Below are positions 1 to 8,165 of a DNA stretch of 13,947 nt, piece after piece (within the stretch, counting starts at the first letter, position 1; each line of letters starts with the position of its first letter). The DNA comes from Candidatus Nealsoniibacteriota bacterium (lineage in GTDB: Bacteria; Patescibacteriota; Minisyncoccia; Minisyncoccales; GWA2-38-27), in the NCBI GenBank assembly GCA_003559065.1, contig PWMZ01000015.1, positions 1-13,947 of the forward strand, read 5' to 3'. The position numbers and the translations under genes were made by a program. The notes under the pieces were generated by a model that was given only the letters and a program-made list of their open reading frames with translations, had not been told where the DNA came from and did no database searches.

Positions 1-76
1 ACGGCTGATATATGTATTTTTAGAAAATATTACAATTTTTTAGCTTTTAGTTTAAGTATTTTATGAAGTTTATTCT

Positions 77-84
77 TAGCTTTG
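77..84 (+). promoter_or_regulatory. Putative Bacteroidota -7 promoter motif for the giant repeat protein
   Basis: TAGCTTTG matches the Bacteroidota sigma-ABfr -7 consensus TAnnTTTG exactly. It would start a transcript near position 90, with an A/T-rich leader of about 80 nt before the ATG at 173. No convincing -33 TTG element is visible, and a weaker copy (TAGCTTTT) lies at 41-48. Motif match only. Confidence 0.45.
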
Positions 85-172
85 TTGAATAAAAAAACCT
101 TAACGTAATCTTACCAAGTCAACAGCCTAATTTTTAATTGTAAATTATTTTCTAATAAAAAAATATCCCGCT

Positions 173-3100
173 ATGAAAGCAACTATACTTACAAAAACAT
201 TAGCAACATTTGTTTTATTTCTTTTAATAATTCTACAGGCCCGGGGGCAAGGCCATGAAACTTTCGATAACCTTAATGCTTCAGGAGCCTCTTACACAGC
301 AAATGAAACTTCTTTTGAAGGTGAAAATGGGGTTACCTGGTATCACCGAGGCACAAGGTTGATAAGCGAAACCAGTGAGTACGCTATCACTGGCATAACT
401 TGTGGCTTTGGCAGTGATGCCAACGACGGTTATCCCGGTTATGTAAAAGCTACATTAACCGGCGGAGTTGGGGAGTTATCCTTTAACTGGAGGTCTTATT
501 TTACAGGTGGTAATCAAGAAGACCGTTCTGTTAAAGTTTTTATTAACGGAATTGAAAAAGCAGAGTTTGCCCTGGCAGCTATGGATGTGATTTATAATGA
601 ATCTGTTGTAGTTAACATCCCCGGGAATGTATTGGTAGAACTACGTGTTAGCGGAACCAGGCAGATAGCTGTTGACAACATAGAATGGACAACATATACA
701 ACTGATGATCCTCTGTTAACCACATACCCCTTATACCTCGAAAACTTCACATACCAGGAAGGTAATGGCCCGTCAGCATCAAAATATTTTGATCTTTCAG
801 GTTTCAATTTAGAGCCTGAATCAGGAGATATTACTATTGAAGCAACGGAGAATTTTGAAGTTTCAGTTGATGATGTCAACTTCAATTTAACCGCAACACT
901 TAGCTATACTGCCGGTGAAATTGTTGACATCCCTGTATATATCAGACTAATTGAAGGCCTCAATACAGGTGATTACGAAGAAGAGATTTCTGTTTCAGGC
1001 GGTAATTCATCAACAAGTGTTAGCATACAAGGAACCGTAACACCCTTTGATCCTGAGTTAACCTTTGAAGGATACCAGGACGATTTTAGCAGCTTTATAA
1101 GCGCCGAAACTTTTCCTGCCGGCTGGAAGCCAGATGACAGTTACTCTTATCAAGGCGATTTTGGCTCAGGCACTGCCGGAGGATTGAGAGGAAACGGTGC
1201 TTTAGGATTTCAGCTAACAGCTTCAGGAATTAACAGCTCTTTTAAAGCAACACTAACTCTAATAAATTCTACAGGTGGTATAATTGAAAACCTTGATATT
1301 TCATACCTTGGTAAAGTAGCAAGGGATGTAGATGGCACTCCAAAATGGGTTGTCTCTGTTAACGAAACAGAAATTCCAGAACTGGAATATTCAACAGCAT
1401 CAGGTGAAAATGAGTTAAAAAGCCATTTAGTAACAGGCTTAAATATAGAAGATGGAAGCAACATAGTTATCGAATGGTTTACCACTAGCGATGAAACTGT
1501 AGGCACACGCCGCCAGATAGGGATTACAGATGTAAGCATTTCAGTATCCGAAGACGAAAAAGTTGCCAATCCTGAGTTTGATCCATCCGGGGGAACATTT
1601 CTTGAACCATTTTTCCTGGAAATTACAACGGAAACAGATGGTGCTACGATTTTTTACAAATATGATGAAGAAGACCCATGGACAGAATATACTGAAGAGT
1701 TGGAAATAACTGCCACTACAACCGTTTGGTCTCAAGCCACAAAAGATGGAATGATTGACAGCGATATAGTTTCAGCCGAATATGAAATCCCCGAAGGCAA
1801 CATTCAATCAGTTCAAGACTTTGATGGTTTTGAAGTTGACCTTGGCACCACATTTGAAGAGCTTACTCTCCCGGAACAAGTTAGCGTTACGCTTGATGAT
1901 GCCAACGAAACGGTAGTTGAACTTGAGGTTGAATGGGCACAGGGAGATTATGACGGTAATACAGAAGATACTTATACCTTAACAGGTGATATAATTGTTG
2001 TAGGTGCAATAACAAATACCGATGAGCTAACCGCTCGAATTGAAATTACTGTTGTTGAAGAAATTGAAGTTTTAAAAATCGTATCAGTACAACCACTGGA
2101 TGCTATCACTGTTGATTTTGGCACTTCTTTTGAAGAATTACCTTTACCCGAAACCGCCACTGTTACACTCGAAAATGATGACACCGAAGTTCTGGATGTG
2201 ATATGGCAGGAAGGAAACTACGATCCTGAAACCCCAGGCACATACACACTTGAAGGTGAACTGCAACTTATTGAAGGAGTTACTAACCCGGATGAAGTCA
2301 AAGCAAATATTGACGTTACCGTGCTGGAAGAAATTGAAGCTAGTATCATTGCAAAATGGAATTATAATGATGATACTCCTTATGCCAGTGAGGGCATTGA
2401 CGCAAATATAGGCAACATCACTTTACGGGAAGATGAATTTGACGGCACATATAGTTATATTAACAGTGCTGATGGAGGAAGAGCAATAAGCACTTCATCA
2501 TGGCATAATGAAACATACAACAAATACTGGGTTGTAGAGTTTACAACATCAAAACACGAAAATCTAAATCTTTCCAGCGTTCAGAGAAGCTCAAATACAG
2601 GGCCAGCCGACTTTAAAGCTCAATATCGAATTGGGAATACAGGGGATTGGACTGATGTTATAGAAGCAGTAGTTTCGGTTGAAAACAATTACACAACAGG
2701 TGTACTTTCCGACATAGCCTTGCCAGATGTGTGCAACAATAAACCATCTGTTTTTATACGATGGGTAACAACTTCAAATACTTCTGTAACCGGAGATAAT
2801 ATTAGCAGTGGAGGAACATCTGCAATGGATAAGATTATTATTAAAGGAGATTATTCTGAAGACCTGACAAACCACATAACATTCGTACAAGAATTCGCCC
2901 CCATTGAAGTTGAAATAAACACCCCGTTTGAAGAAATTGATTTGCCGGAACATGCAGCCGTTACACTTGATGATGACTCCACTATTGAACTGGAGGTAAA
3001 CTGGCTCGTTGGGGATTATGACCCCGAACAGCTTGGCATAGTTACAGTTTATGCGGATATTATTTTAACAGAAGGCATTGAAAATCCGGATGGAAAACAG

Positions 3101-5806
3101 GCAGAAATTGAAATTGACGTTGTTGAGGAAATTATCCCGGAATATAAGATTGTTGCCGTTGAAGATATTGATGCTATTGAAGTGCCCTACGGAACAACTT
3201 TCAATAATCTTTCACTTCCCGAAACCGTCACCGTTACACTCGAAAATGATGACACCGAAGTTCTGGATGTGATATGGCAGGAAGGAAACTACGATCCTGA
3301 AACCCCTGACACATATAATATTGAAGGTGAGCTGCAGCTTATCGAAGGAATTACTAACCCGGATGAGCATACAGCAAATATTAATGTTACCGTACTGGCA
3401 GAAGACACAGAAATCACCATTGTCGGATGGACTTTCCCTGAAGCCGAAATGTTCGGAGCAAACCTGGGAATTGAAGAAAATGTTGATAAACCAATTAGCC
3501 GCGAAGAAGGTTTCACAGGAAGTTATTCTTTCCCTGGCGGTGTTTCAGGCCAAAGTATTTCGACTTCAGGATGGGATGATGGAGAAGGCTCAAAATACTG
3601 GACTGTTGAGTTTTCTACCCTTAATTATAAAGAATTAAACTTAAGCAGTGCACAACAAAGTTCAAATACCGGCCCTCGTGACTTTAAAGTTCAATACCGC
3701 ATAGGCGACCAGGAGTGGGTTGATGTTGTCAACAGCCAGGTAACCGTTGCCAATGATAATTTTACCTCGGGAGTGCTGGAAGAATTGCCGCTTCCCGCAG
3801 AAATGCAAAACAAAGCGAGTGTTTCTCTGCGCTGGATAATGACTTCCAACATTAGCGTTACTGATGGAACTGTAGCTAGTGGAGGAACCTCACGAATAGA
3901 CAATATTTTTATAAAGGGCTTATATGACAGCGACTTTATACGCATTGTTTCCGGCGTTGAAGAGCCAGCATCAATATCTGTTGAGCAGGGAACAGCTTTC
4001 AATGATCTTAATCTGCCCGAAACCGTGACAGTACATTTCGAAGACCTCGGCAGTGAAATATTGGGTGTTGAATGGCTTGAAGGCAACTACGACCCCAACC
4101 TGCTGGGTGAACAAACTATTGAAGGTAATCTTCAACTGGAGGGAAATATGGATAACCCAGATGAGATCAAAGCAGAGATCACTGTAGTCGTAATGGAAGA
4201 GATCCTAAACATCACGCAGGTGCAGGAGTTTGACCCCGTAATGGTGTACCCCGGCGTTGATTTTGAAAACCTTGATTTGCCGGAGCAGGCGCAAGTAACC
4301 CTCTCTGACGACTCTACAACCCTGCTGGATATAAACTGGATGCCAGGCGATTATGACCCTGAAGTACCGGACACGTACAATATCCAGGGTGACCTGGTGC
4401 TGGAAACCGGCATCAACAACCCTGATAATCTTAAAGCCGAAATTGATGTTGTAGTCACAGAGCCCGACGTAGTTGCAGGATGGACGTTCCCCGTTGAAGA
4501 CAACCGCGAAGCAAATCTGGGTGTTGACGAAAACACAGGCAACCTTATTTCAAGGGAAGATGACTTTGAGGGCTCATATACATTTCACGACGGAGTAACA
4601 GATTACTCTGTAGGAACAGTATCCTGGGCCGACGGGCAAGACACTAAATACTGGCAGGTGGAATTTTCCACTACAGGCTACAAAGACCTTGTGGTCAGCA
4701 GTGCTCAATACAGCACGGCTGCCGGGCCAAGAGACTTTAAAATACAATACAGGCTCGGAACACAAGACTGGCAAGATGTGCCCGATACAGATATTACCGT
4801 TGCATCTAACTTTACAGAAGGTGTTGTTGATAAAGCACCCCTGCCTGAAATACTGCAAAACAAACCATCAGTATCTCTGCGCTGGATAATGACTTCCAAC
4901 ATCAGAAGCTCAGGCGAAGGTGAAGTTACAACCGGCAGATCACAGATTGACAATATTTTGATCGAGGGTATGTTTTCTGATGAATTCAAGTTGGTGGTAA
5001 TAGACGTTGAAAACCCCGACCCTGTTGAAGTAGAATCCGGCACATCTTTCAACGACCTTGGCCTTCCGGGAACAGTTACAGTATTTTTTGATAATGGCAG
5101 CTCTGATGAGCTAACGGTATCATGGCAGGAGGAAGATTATGACGGAAACACTGATGGGGTATATACCATAACAGGTGAAATAGAAATAGACGAGGAAACT
5201 ATGGAAAACCCATTAAATATCAAGGCTGAAGTTGAAGTTACTGTATCTACCAGATATCAGGTCACTTTCAACCTGGATATGAGCGAAGCACCCGGATTTG
5301 ACCCCAACAACGATCAGGTATTTATCAGAGGTACTATGAACGACTGGGCTATCCCCGGAACAGACCCTGAGACACAGCTTCTTGAACCCTTAAATAACAA
5401 ATCATTGATATACACCATAACCTTCCAACTTGAAGAGGGAACATATGAATACAAATATTATATCAATGCCGGGCTTGATAACCCGGAGGGTGGCGATAAC
5501 CGAAGCATTGATGTTGATGACGATCAAGTTGTAAACGACACCTGGGTCGCTACAGGAATAACCGAAACACTTAAAACCACAATAAAAATATACCCAAATC
5601 CGGCAAAAAGCCATATTAATATTTCATCGGAATATTTGATGAATCAGGTTAGAATAATAAACCTGCAAGGACAGGTAGTGTTAAACCATGAAATTCAAGA
5701 CAAGTTCTACACTATAGCTACCGATGGCTTAACCGGAGGCATATATTTCATTGAAGTTACGACACAGGATGGCATTATTTCAGAAAAATTGATAATAAAT
5801 AAGTAA
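173..5806 (+). CDS. Giant modular T9SS-secreted surface protein with Ig-like/jelly-roll supra-repeats
   Basis: This 1877-residue protein is probably a cell-surface adhesin or glycan-binding protein; no catalytic domain was recognised. Residues 1-26 form a signal peptide (basic start, long hydrophobic core, cleavage after ARGQ). Next come a jelly-roll-like domain (about 27-173), an Ig-like beta domain (185-290), a second jelly-roll-like domain (295-463) and a chitobiase/hexosaminidase C-terminal-like domain (465-541). The core, 543-1692, has seven Ig-like domains resembling bacterial Ig group 4 (signatures GTTFEELTLPE and YDPETPGTYT). They are arranged Ig-Ig-jelly-roll three times plus a final Ig; the jelly-roll copies are at about 724-899, 1079-1255 and 1433-1605 and share SSNTGPRDFK-like and KYWxVEFST motifs. 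Residues 1693-1796 resemble a CBM20/AMPK-type starch-binding domain (VFIRGTMNDW, GTYEYKYY). Residues 1797-1877 are a T9SS type A sorting domain (IYPNPAKSHINIS, GGIYFIEV, EKLIINK). The family is recognised with confidence for the sorting domain and Ig repeats; the function is inferred. A 100-bp gap separates it from the next cargo gene. Confidence 0.9.
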   Translation: MKATILTKTLATFVLFLLIILQARGQGHETFDNLNASGASYTANETSFEGENGVTWYHRGTRLISETSEYAITGITCGFGSDANDGYPGYVKATLTGGVGELSFNWRSYFTGGNQEDRSVKVFINGIEKAEFALAAMDVIYNESVVVNIPGNVLVELRVSGTRQIAVDNIEWTTYTTDDPLLTTYPLYLENFTYQEGNGPSASKYFDLSGFNLEPESGDITIEATENFEVSVDDVNFNLTATLSYTAGEIVDIPVYIRLIEGLNTGDYEEEISVSGGNSSTSVSIQGTVTPFDPELTFEGYQDDFSSFISAETFPAGWKPDDSYSYQGDFGSGTAGGLRGNGALGFQLTASGINSSFKATLTLINSTGGIIENLDISYLGKVARDVDGTPKWVVSVNETEIPELEYSTASGENELKSHLVTGLNIEDGSNIVIEWFTTSDETVGTRRQIGITDVSISVSEDEKVANPEFDPSGGTFLEPFFLEITTETDGATIFYKYDEEDPWTEYTEELEITATTTVWSQATKDGMIDSDIVSAEYEIPEGNIQSVQDFDGFEVDLGTTFEELTLPEQVSVTLDDANETVVELEVEWAQGDYDGNTEDTYTLTGDIIVVGAITNTDELTARIEITVVEEIEVLKIVSVQPLDAITVDFGTSFEELPLPETATVTLENDDTEVLDVIWQEGNYDPETPGTYTLEGELQLIEGVTNPDEVKANIDVTVLEEIEASIIAKWNYNDDTPYASEGIDANIGNITLREDEFDGTYSYINSADGGRAISTSSWHNETYNKYWVVEFTTSKHENLNLSSVQRSSNTGPADFKAQYRIGNTGDWTDVIEAVVSVENNYTTGVLSDIALPDVCNNKPSVFIRWVTTSNTSVTGDNISSGGTSAMDKIIIKGDYSEDLTNHITFVQEFAPIEVEINTPFEEIDLPEHAAVTLDDDSTIELEVNWLVGDYDPEQLGIVTVYADIILTEGIENPDGKQAEIEIDVVEEIIPEYKIVAVEDIDAIEVPYGTTFNNLSLPETVTVTLENDDTEVLDVIWQEGNYDPETPDTYNIEGELQLIEGITNPDEHTANINVTVLAEDTEITIVGWTFPEAEMFGANLGIEENVDKPISREEGFTGSYSFPGGVSGQSISTSGWDDGEGSKYWTVEFSTLNYKELNLSSAQQSSNTGPRDFKVQYRIGDQEWVDVVNSQVTVANDNFTSGVLEELPLPAEMQNKASVSLRWIMTSNISVTDGTVASGGTSRIDNIFIKGLYDSDFIRIVSGVEEPASISVEQGTAFNDLNLPETVTVHFEDLGSEILGVEWLEGNYDPNLLGEQTIEGNLQLEGNMDNPDEIKAEITVVVMEEILNITQVQEFDPVMVYPGVDFENLDLPEQAQVTLSDDSTTLLDINWMPGDYDPEVPDTYNIQGDLVLETGINNPDNLKAEIDVVVTEPDVVAGWTFPVEDNREANLGVDENTGNLISREDDFEGSYTFHDGVTDYSVGTVSWADGQDTKYWQVEFSTTGYKDLVVSSAQYSTAAGPRDFKIQYRLGTQDWQDVPDTDITVASNFTEGVVDKAPLPEILQNKPSVSLRWIMTSNIRSSGEGEVTTGRSQIDNILIEGMFSDEFKLVVIDVENPDPVEVESGTSFNDLGLPGTVTVFFDNGSSDELTVSWQEEDYDGNTDGVYTITGEIEIDEETMENPLNIKAEVEVTVSTRYQVTFNLDMSEAPGFDPNNDQVFIRGTMNDWAIPGTDPETQLLEPLNNKSLIYTITFQLEEGTYEYKYYINAGLDNPEGGDNRSIDVDDDQVVNDTWVATGITETLKTTIKIYPNPAKSHINISSEYLMNQVRIINLQGQVVLNHEIQDKFYTIATDGLTGGIYFIEVTTQDGIISEKLIINK
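1799..2869 (+). repeat. Supra-repeat unit 1 (Ig-Ig-jelly-roll), inside the giant gene
   Basis: This stretch encodes two Ig-like domains (residues about 543-632 and 634-722) and one jelly-roll-like domain (724-899). The unit period to the next copy is 1071 bp, or 357 codons, judged by aligning the Ig starts NIQSVQDF and ITFVQEF and the following pair LKIVSVQ and YKIVAVE. Boundaries are approximate to a few residues. Confidence 0.8.
2162..2235 (+). repeat. 74-bp identical direct repeat, copy 1
   Basis: This segment encodes VTLENDDTEVLDVIWQEG and the following NYDPETP of Ig-like domain 2. Read base by base, it is identical to 3233-3306, exactly 1071 bp downstream. Flanking sequence on both sides is similar but not identical. 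Confidence 0.95.
2870..3937 (+). repeat. Supra-repeat unit 2 (Ig-Ig-jelly-roll), inside the giant gene
   Basis: This is the second copy, with Ig-like domains at residues about 900-990 and 991-1078 and a jelly-roll-like domain at 1079-1255. Its second Ig domain is closest to that of unit 1, including a stretch of identical DNA. Its jelly-roll domain is closest to that of unit 3: SLRWIMTSNI is shared, and 29 bp are identical at 3824-3852 and 4874-4902. Confidence 0.8.
3233..3306 (+). repeat. 74-bp identical direct repeat, copy 2
   Basis: This copy lies in Ig-like domain 4 and is identical at every base, including synonymous positions, to 2162-2235. The other Ig repeats in the gene have diverged strongly at DNA level, so this pair looks recently duplicated or homogenised. 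Confidence 0.95.
3938..4987 (+). repeat. Supra-repeat unit 3 (Ig-Ig-jelly-roll), inside the giant gene
   Basis: This is the third copy, with Ig-like domains at residues about 1256-1345 and 1346-1432 and a jelly-roll-like domain at 1433-1605. It is a little shorter than the other two (about 350 codons). A seventh, unpaired Ig-like domain follows at 4988-5248 (KLVVIDVENPDPVEVESGTS), so the series ends mid-unit. Confidence 0.8.
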
Positions 5807-5906
5807 TTTTGCCTTTTATTTCATTAGTTTAAATATAACAAACTACCAATGATAAACCTTTATTTATTTGAATATTTAGATATTAAAAAATAAAACATTT
5901 TTAATT

Positions 5907-8069
5907 ATGAGAAAAAAATCAAAACTTATTTTCCCATCATTATTGTTAATAATGATACTGCTTAGCCATAGTAGTATGGGGCAAAATATTTATACAACCA
6001 AATTTGAACATGAGCAAAGCTGGAGTGGTGGCACAATGACTGGCTACAATGAAAAGTTATACGAGCATGGAGGTTGGCGTTTTCACAGCACTGAAGCAGT
6101 TCGTGGCACTGCAGATGAAAGTTATAGTGGGTCACCGTATTCATTCAGAGACAGGGGTGTATTTACTGTAAAAAACCTTGAAGCAGTATCAAATATGGAA
6201 GGATTTATAATGCAGTTGAGAGACTGGATGATTGGCGACGGTGAGCAAAGAAACATCAACCTTAGCACTGATGGTGGAAACAACTGGACAACTATAGCTG
6301 TTATTAACAAAGACTGGTTTGACGCATATCAAACCTATCAAGAGTTTGTTTATTATTTCAATACCAAAAATCAAAACTTTGATGCAGAAGAATTAATAGT
6401 TGAAATTGATGGTGGCGGTGGCTCTAATGATGGAAGAATAAATATTGGACAATTCGTAGCTCTTGGAATAGCTACACAGGTTGCTACCCCAACCATTACT
6501 CCTGCATCCGGCCTATACTATAATGATATTTCTGTTAATATTTCAACTATTACCCAGGATGCAACATTATATTACAGCATGGAAAGTGACCAAGGCCCAT
6601 GGGTGGTTTTTTCAGAGCCATTAACAATATCTCCTACTCTTACCGTAGCAGATGTTTATTCATATGGAGAAAAAGAAGGCCTGGATGATAGTGAAGTGGC
6701 ACATAACCAATATACTTTCGAAACAATGTACCTTCATAAGGACTTCGAGGATGGAGACCTTCTCTCAGGTGGCTGGGCTGTGTATGATTTTAAAGATGGT
6801 GCAAATTCCTGGGGAATTGCCGAATTCGGAGGTATTAAATTTGCAATGATAACTGAGTATCAAAGTGACCCGGCTCTTCCGCATTCATGGTACATTTCGC
6901 CCCCTGTTGACTTAAGCAGCAAAAACTCTGATGAAATAGTATTAACGTTTGACAGCAAAGCTGCCCACCGCACAGGAGACGCGCTATCAGTAAATATATC
7001 TACAGACTATTCAGGTTCAGGCAATCCTACATCTGCAACATGGACTACCCTCGACGCACAATTTGATACTCATACCGGTAGCGGGTTTGGTTCATGGACA
7101 AATTCAGGGAACATTGATCTTAGTGATTATGACGGCACTATATATATCGCATTTCAATACGAGTCAGATTCGGATAACCTTGGTCGTTGGGAAATTAACG
7201 ACATTATGATTAAAGAACCTGATGAGGATGATGCTTCAACGGTAGAAAATATAGCCGAACTGAGAAGTGGTACTGTTGGTGAAACGTATATATTGACAGG
7301 AGAAGCTATAGTTTCTTTCACTCAAAGCTATCGTAATCAAAAGTATATACAGGATGAAACGGGAGCAATAATGATTGATGATCCTGGTGATGGTGTTATT
7401 TCTGAAGACTATCAAATTGGTGACGGCATTAAAAACCTTAAAGGAACACTTGACGAATATGCAGGTATGCTACAATTTGTTCCTGTGGAAGATCCGGGTG
7501 AGCCTAACTCTACAGGAAACACCATTGAACCCGAAGAAAAAACACTTGACGCAATTACTGCTGATGACCAGGCAAAGCTACTGTTGATCAACAATGTTGA
7601 TTTTCAATCAACAGGCACATTTGATGTAGGTACAGTATATGATATTTCCGACCCCTCGGGAACAGGTGTCTTCCGAACAAACTTCTACGATGTTGATTAT
7701 ATTGGTGAAAGCATCCCAACCGAAACAATTAACCTCATTGCTTTGGTTACGCAACATGGGGAAGTGTTTCAGCTTACAGCCCGCAGCTCCGAAGATTTGA
7801 AAGACGATGATGACACTCAGATTGATAACATTGAAGATATGGCATTAACAGCTTATCCTAACCCATTCTCAAACAACCTGTATTTGAAAAACACAGAAAA
7901 TGTAAAACATATTGTTATCATAAACAGTATGGGACAAATTAAAGAAACCCTGAAAGTTGATGGTAATGAAATCACTATTAACACTTCTGGTTACAAAACA
8001 GGAATTTATTTTATCAGAATGATCATGAATGACGGAAGTCAAATCAGCAAAAAACTGATAAAACAATAA
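5907..8069 (+). CDS. T9SS-secreted multidomain protein with cleaved-adhesin-like and DUF5689/OB-like domains
   Basis: This is a 720-residue secreted surface or extracellular protein of unknown specific function. Residues 1-26 are a signal peptide (MRKKSK, hydrophobic core, cleavage after SMGQ). Residues about 27-189 form a beta-rich domain. Residues 190-272 resemble the chitobiase/beta-hexosaminidase C-terminal module (TPTITPASGLYYNDISVNIS), also present in the upstream gene. Residues 274-437 look like a choice-of-anchor J/cleaved adhesin domain (HKDFEDGDLLSGGWAVYD, SWYISPPVDLSS, GRWEINDIMIKE). Residues 438-635 resemble the DUF5689/OB-fold-like module often attached to secreted nucleases and phosphatases of this phylum (KYIQDETGAIMIDD). 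Residues 636-720 are a T9SS type A sorting domain (AYPNPFSNNLYL, TGIYFIRM, KKLIKQ). The ATG follows A/T-rich sequence with no Shine-Dalgarno site, usual for the phylum. No clear terminator or -7 motif was seen in the 100-bp gap upstream, so co-transcription with the giant gene is possible. Domain names come from recalled family patterns, not a search. Confidence 0.88.
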   Translation: MRKKSKLIFPSLLLIMILLSHSSMGQNIYTTKFEHEQSWSGGTMTGYNEKLYEHGGWRFHSTEAVRGTADESYSGSPYSFRDRGVFTVKNLEAVSNMEGFIMQLRDWMIGDGEQRNINLSTDGGNNWTTIAVINKDWFDAYQTYQEFVYYFNTKNQNFDAEELIVEIDGGGGSNDGRINIGQFVALGIATQVATPTITPASGLYYNDISVNISTITQDATLYYSMESDQGPWVVFSEPLTISPTLTVADVYSYGEKEGLDDSEVAHNQYTFETMYLHKDFEDGDLLSGGWAVYDFKDGANSWGIAEFGGIKFAMITEYQSDPALPHSWYISPPVDLSSKNSDEIVLTFDSKAAHRTGDALSVNISTDYSGSGNPTSATWTTLDAQFDTHTGSGFGSWTNSGNIDLSDYDGTIYIAFQYESDSDNLGRWEINDIMIKEPDEDDASTVENIAELRSGTVGETYILTGEAIVSFTQSYRNQKYIQDETGAIMIDDPGDGVISEDYQIGDGIKNLKGTLDEYAGMLQFVPVEDPGEPNSTGNTIEPEEKTLDAITADDQAKLLLINNVDFQSTGTFDVGTVYDISDPSGTGVFRTNFYDVDYIGESIPTETINLIALVTQHGEVFQLTARSSEDLKDDDDTQIDNIEDMALTAYPNPFSNNLYLKNTENVKHIVIINSMGQIKETLKVDGNEITINTSGYKTGIYFIRMIMNDGSQISKKLIKQ

Positions 8070-8087
8070 TGTACATACGAGACAAAC

Positions 8088-8119
8088 AAAAAAAGCGGGG
8101 TTGGAACCCCGCTTTTTTT
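8088..8119. terminator. Strong intrinsic terminator, symmetric and potentially bidirectional
   Basis: Two 15-nt arms are exactly complementary: A7-GCGGGG-TT at 8088-8102 and AA-CCCCGC-T7 at 8105-8119. The centre is GG, so the real loop is probably TTGGAA or TGGA. A G/C-rich 6-bp stem followed by seven T is a textbook rho-independent terminator. It begins 18 bp after the stop of the 720-residue protein gene. Because A7 precedes the stem, it would also work on the opposite strand. Confidence 0.93.
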
Positions 8120-8134
8120 ATGCAAAATTTTGCA

Positions 8135-8142
8135 TACTTTTG
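8135..8142 (+). promoter_or_regulatory. Putative Bacteroidota -7 promoter motif for the endonuclease gene
   Basis: TACTTTTG matches TAnnTTTG exactly. It lies 15 bp downstream of the terminator T-run and 23 bp upstream of the ATG at 8166, which would give a very short leader. No good -33 element is visible because the upstream space is the terminator itself. The placement supports an independent transcript for the nuclease. Confidence 0.5.
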
Positions 8143-8165
8143 CTCTTTGATTTAAACTAAATAAT

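Noticed and set aside
3691..4086. A 131-codon open frame on the - strand inside the giant gene, and similar antisense frames throughout
   Set aside because: They lie within strongly supported + strand genes, have no start context and no recognisable domains, and have low-complexity Ser/Thr-rich translations typical of antisense shadows.
4574..4858. A 94-codon - strand frame with Cys- and Phe-rich sequence
   Set aside because: It fully overlaps the third jelly-roll domain of the giant gene, whose protein repeats are conserved; no independent evidence supports it.
1799..5248. The repeats as evidence of a mobile element or assembly duplication
   Set aside because: Except for the 74-bp match, the copies differ widely at DNA level while keeping the protein pattern, which indicates old internal duplication within one gene.
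5882..5905. ATTAAAAA/TTTTTAAT dyad just before the ATG of the 720-residue protein gene
   Set aside because: It is made only of A and T in a very A/T-rich leader, so an 8-bp match is easily chance, and the hairpin would be unstable.
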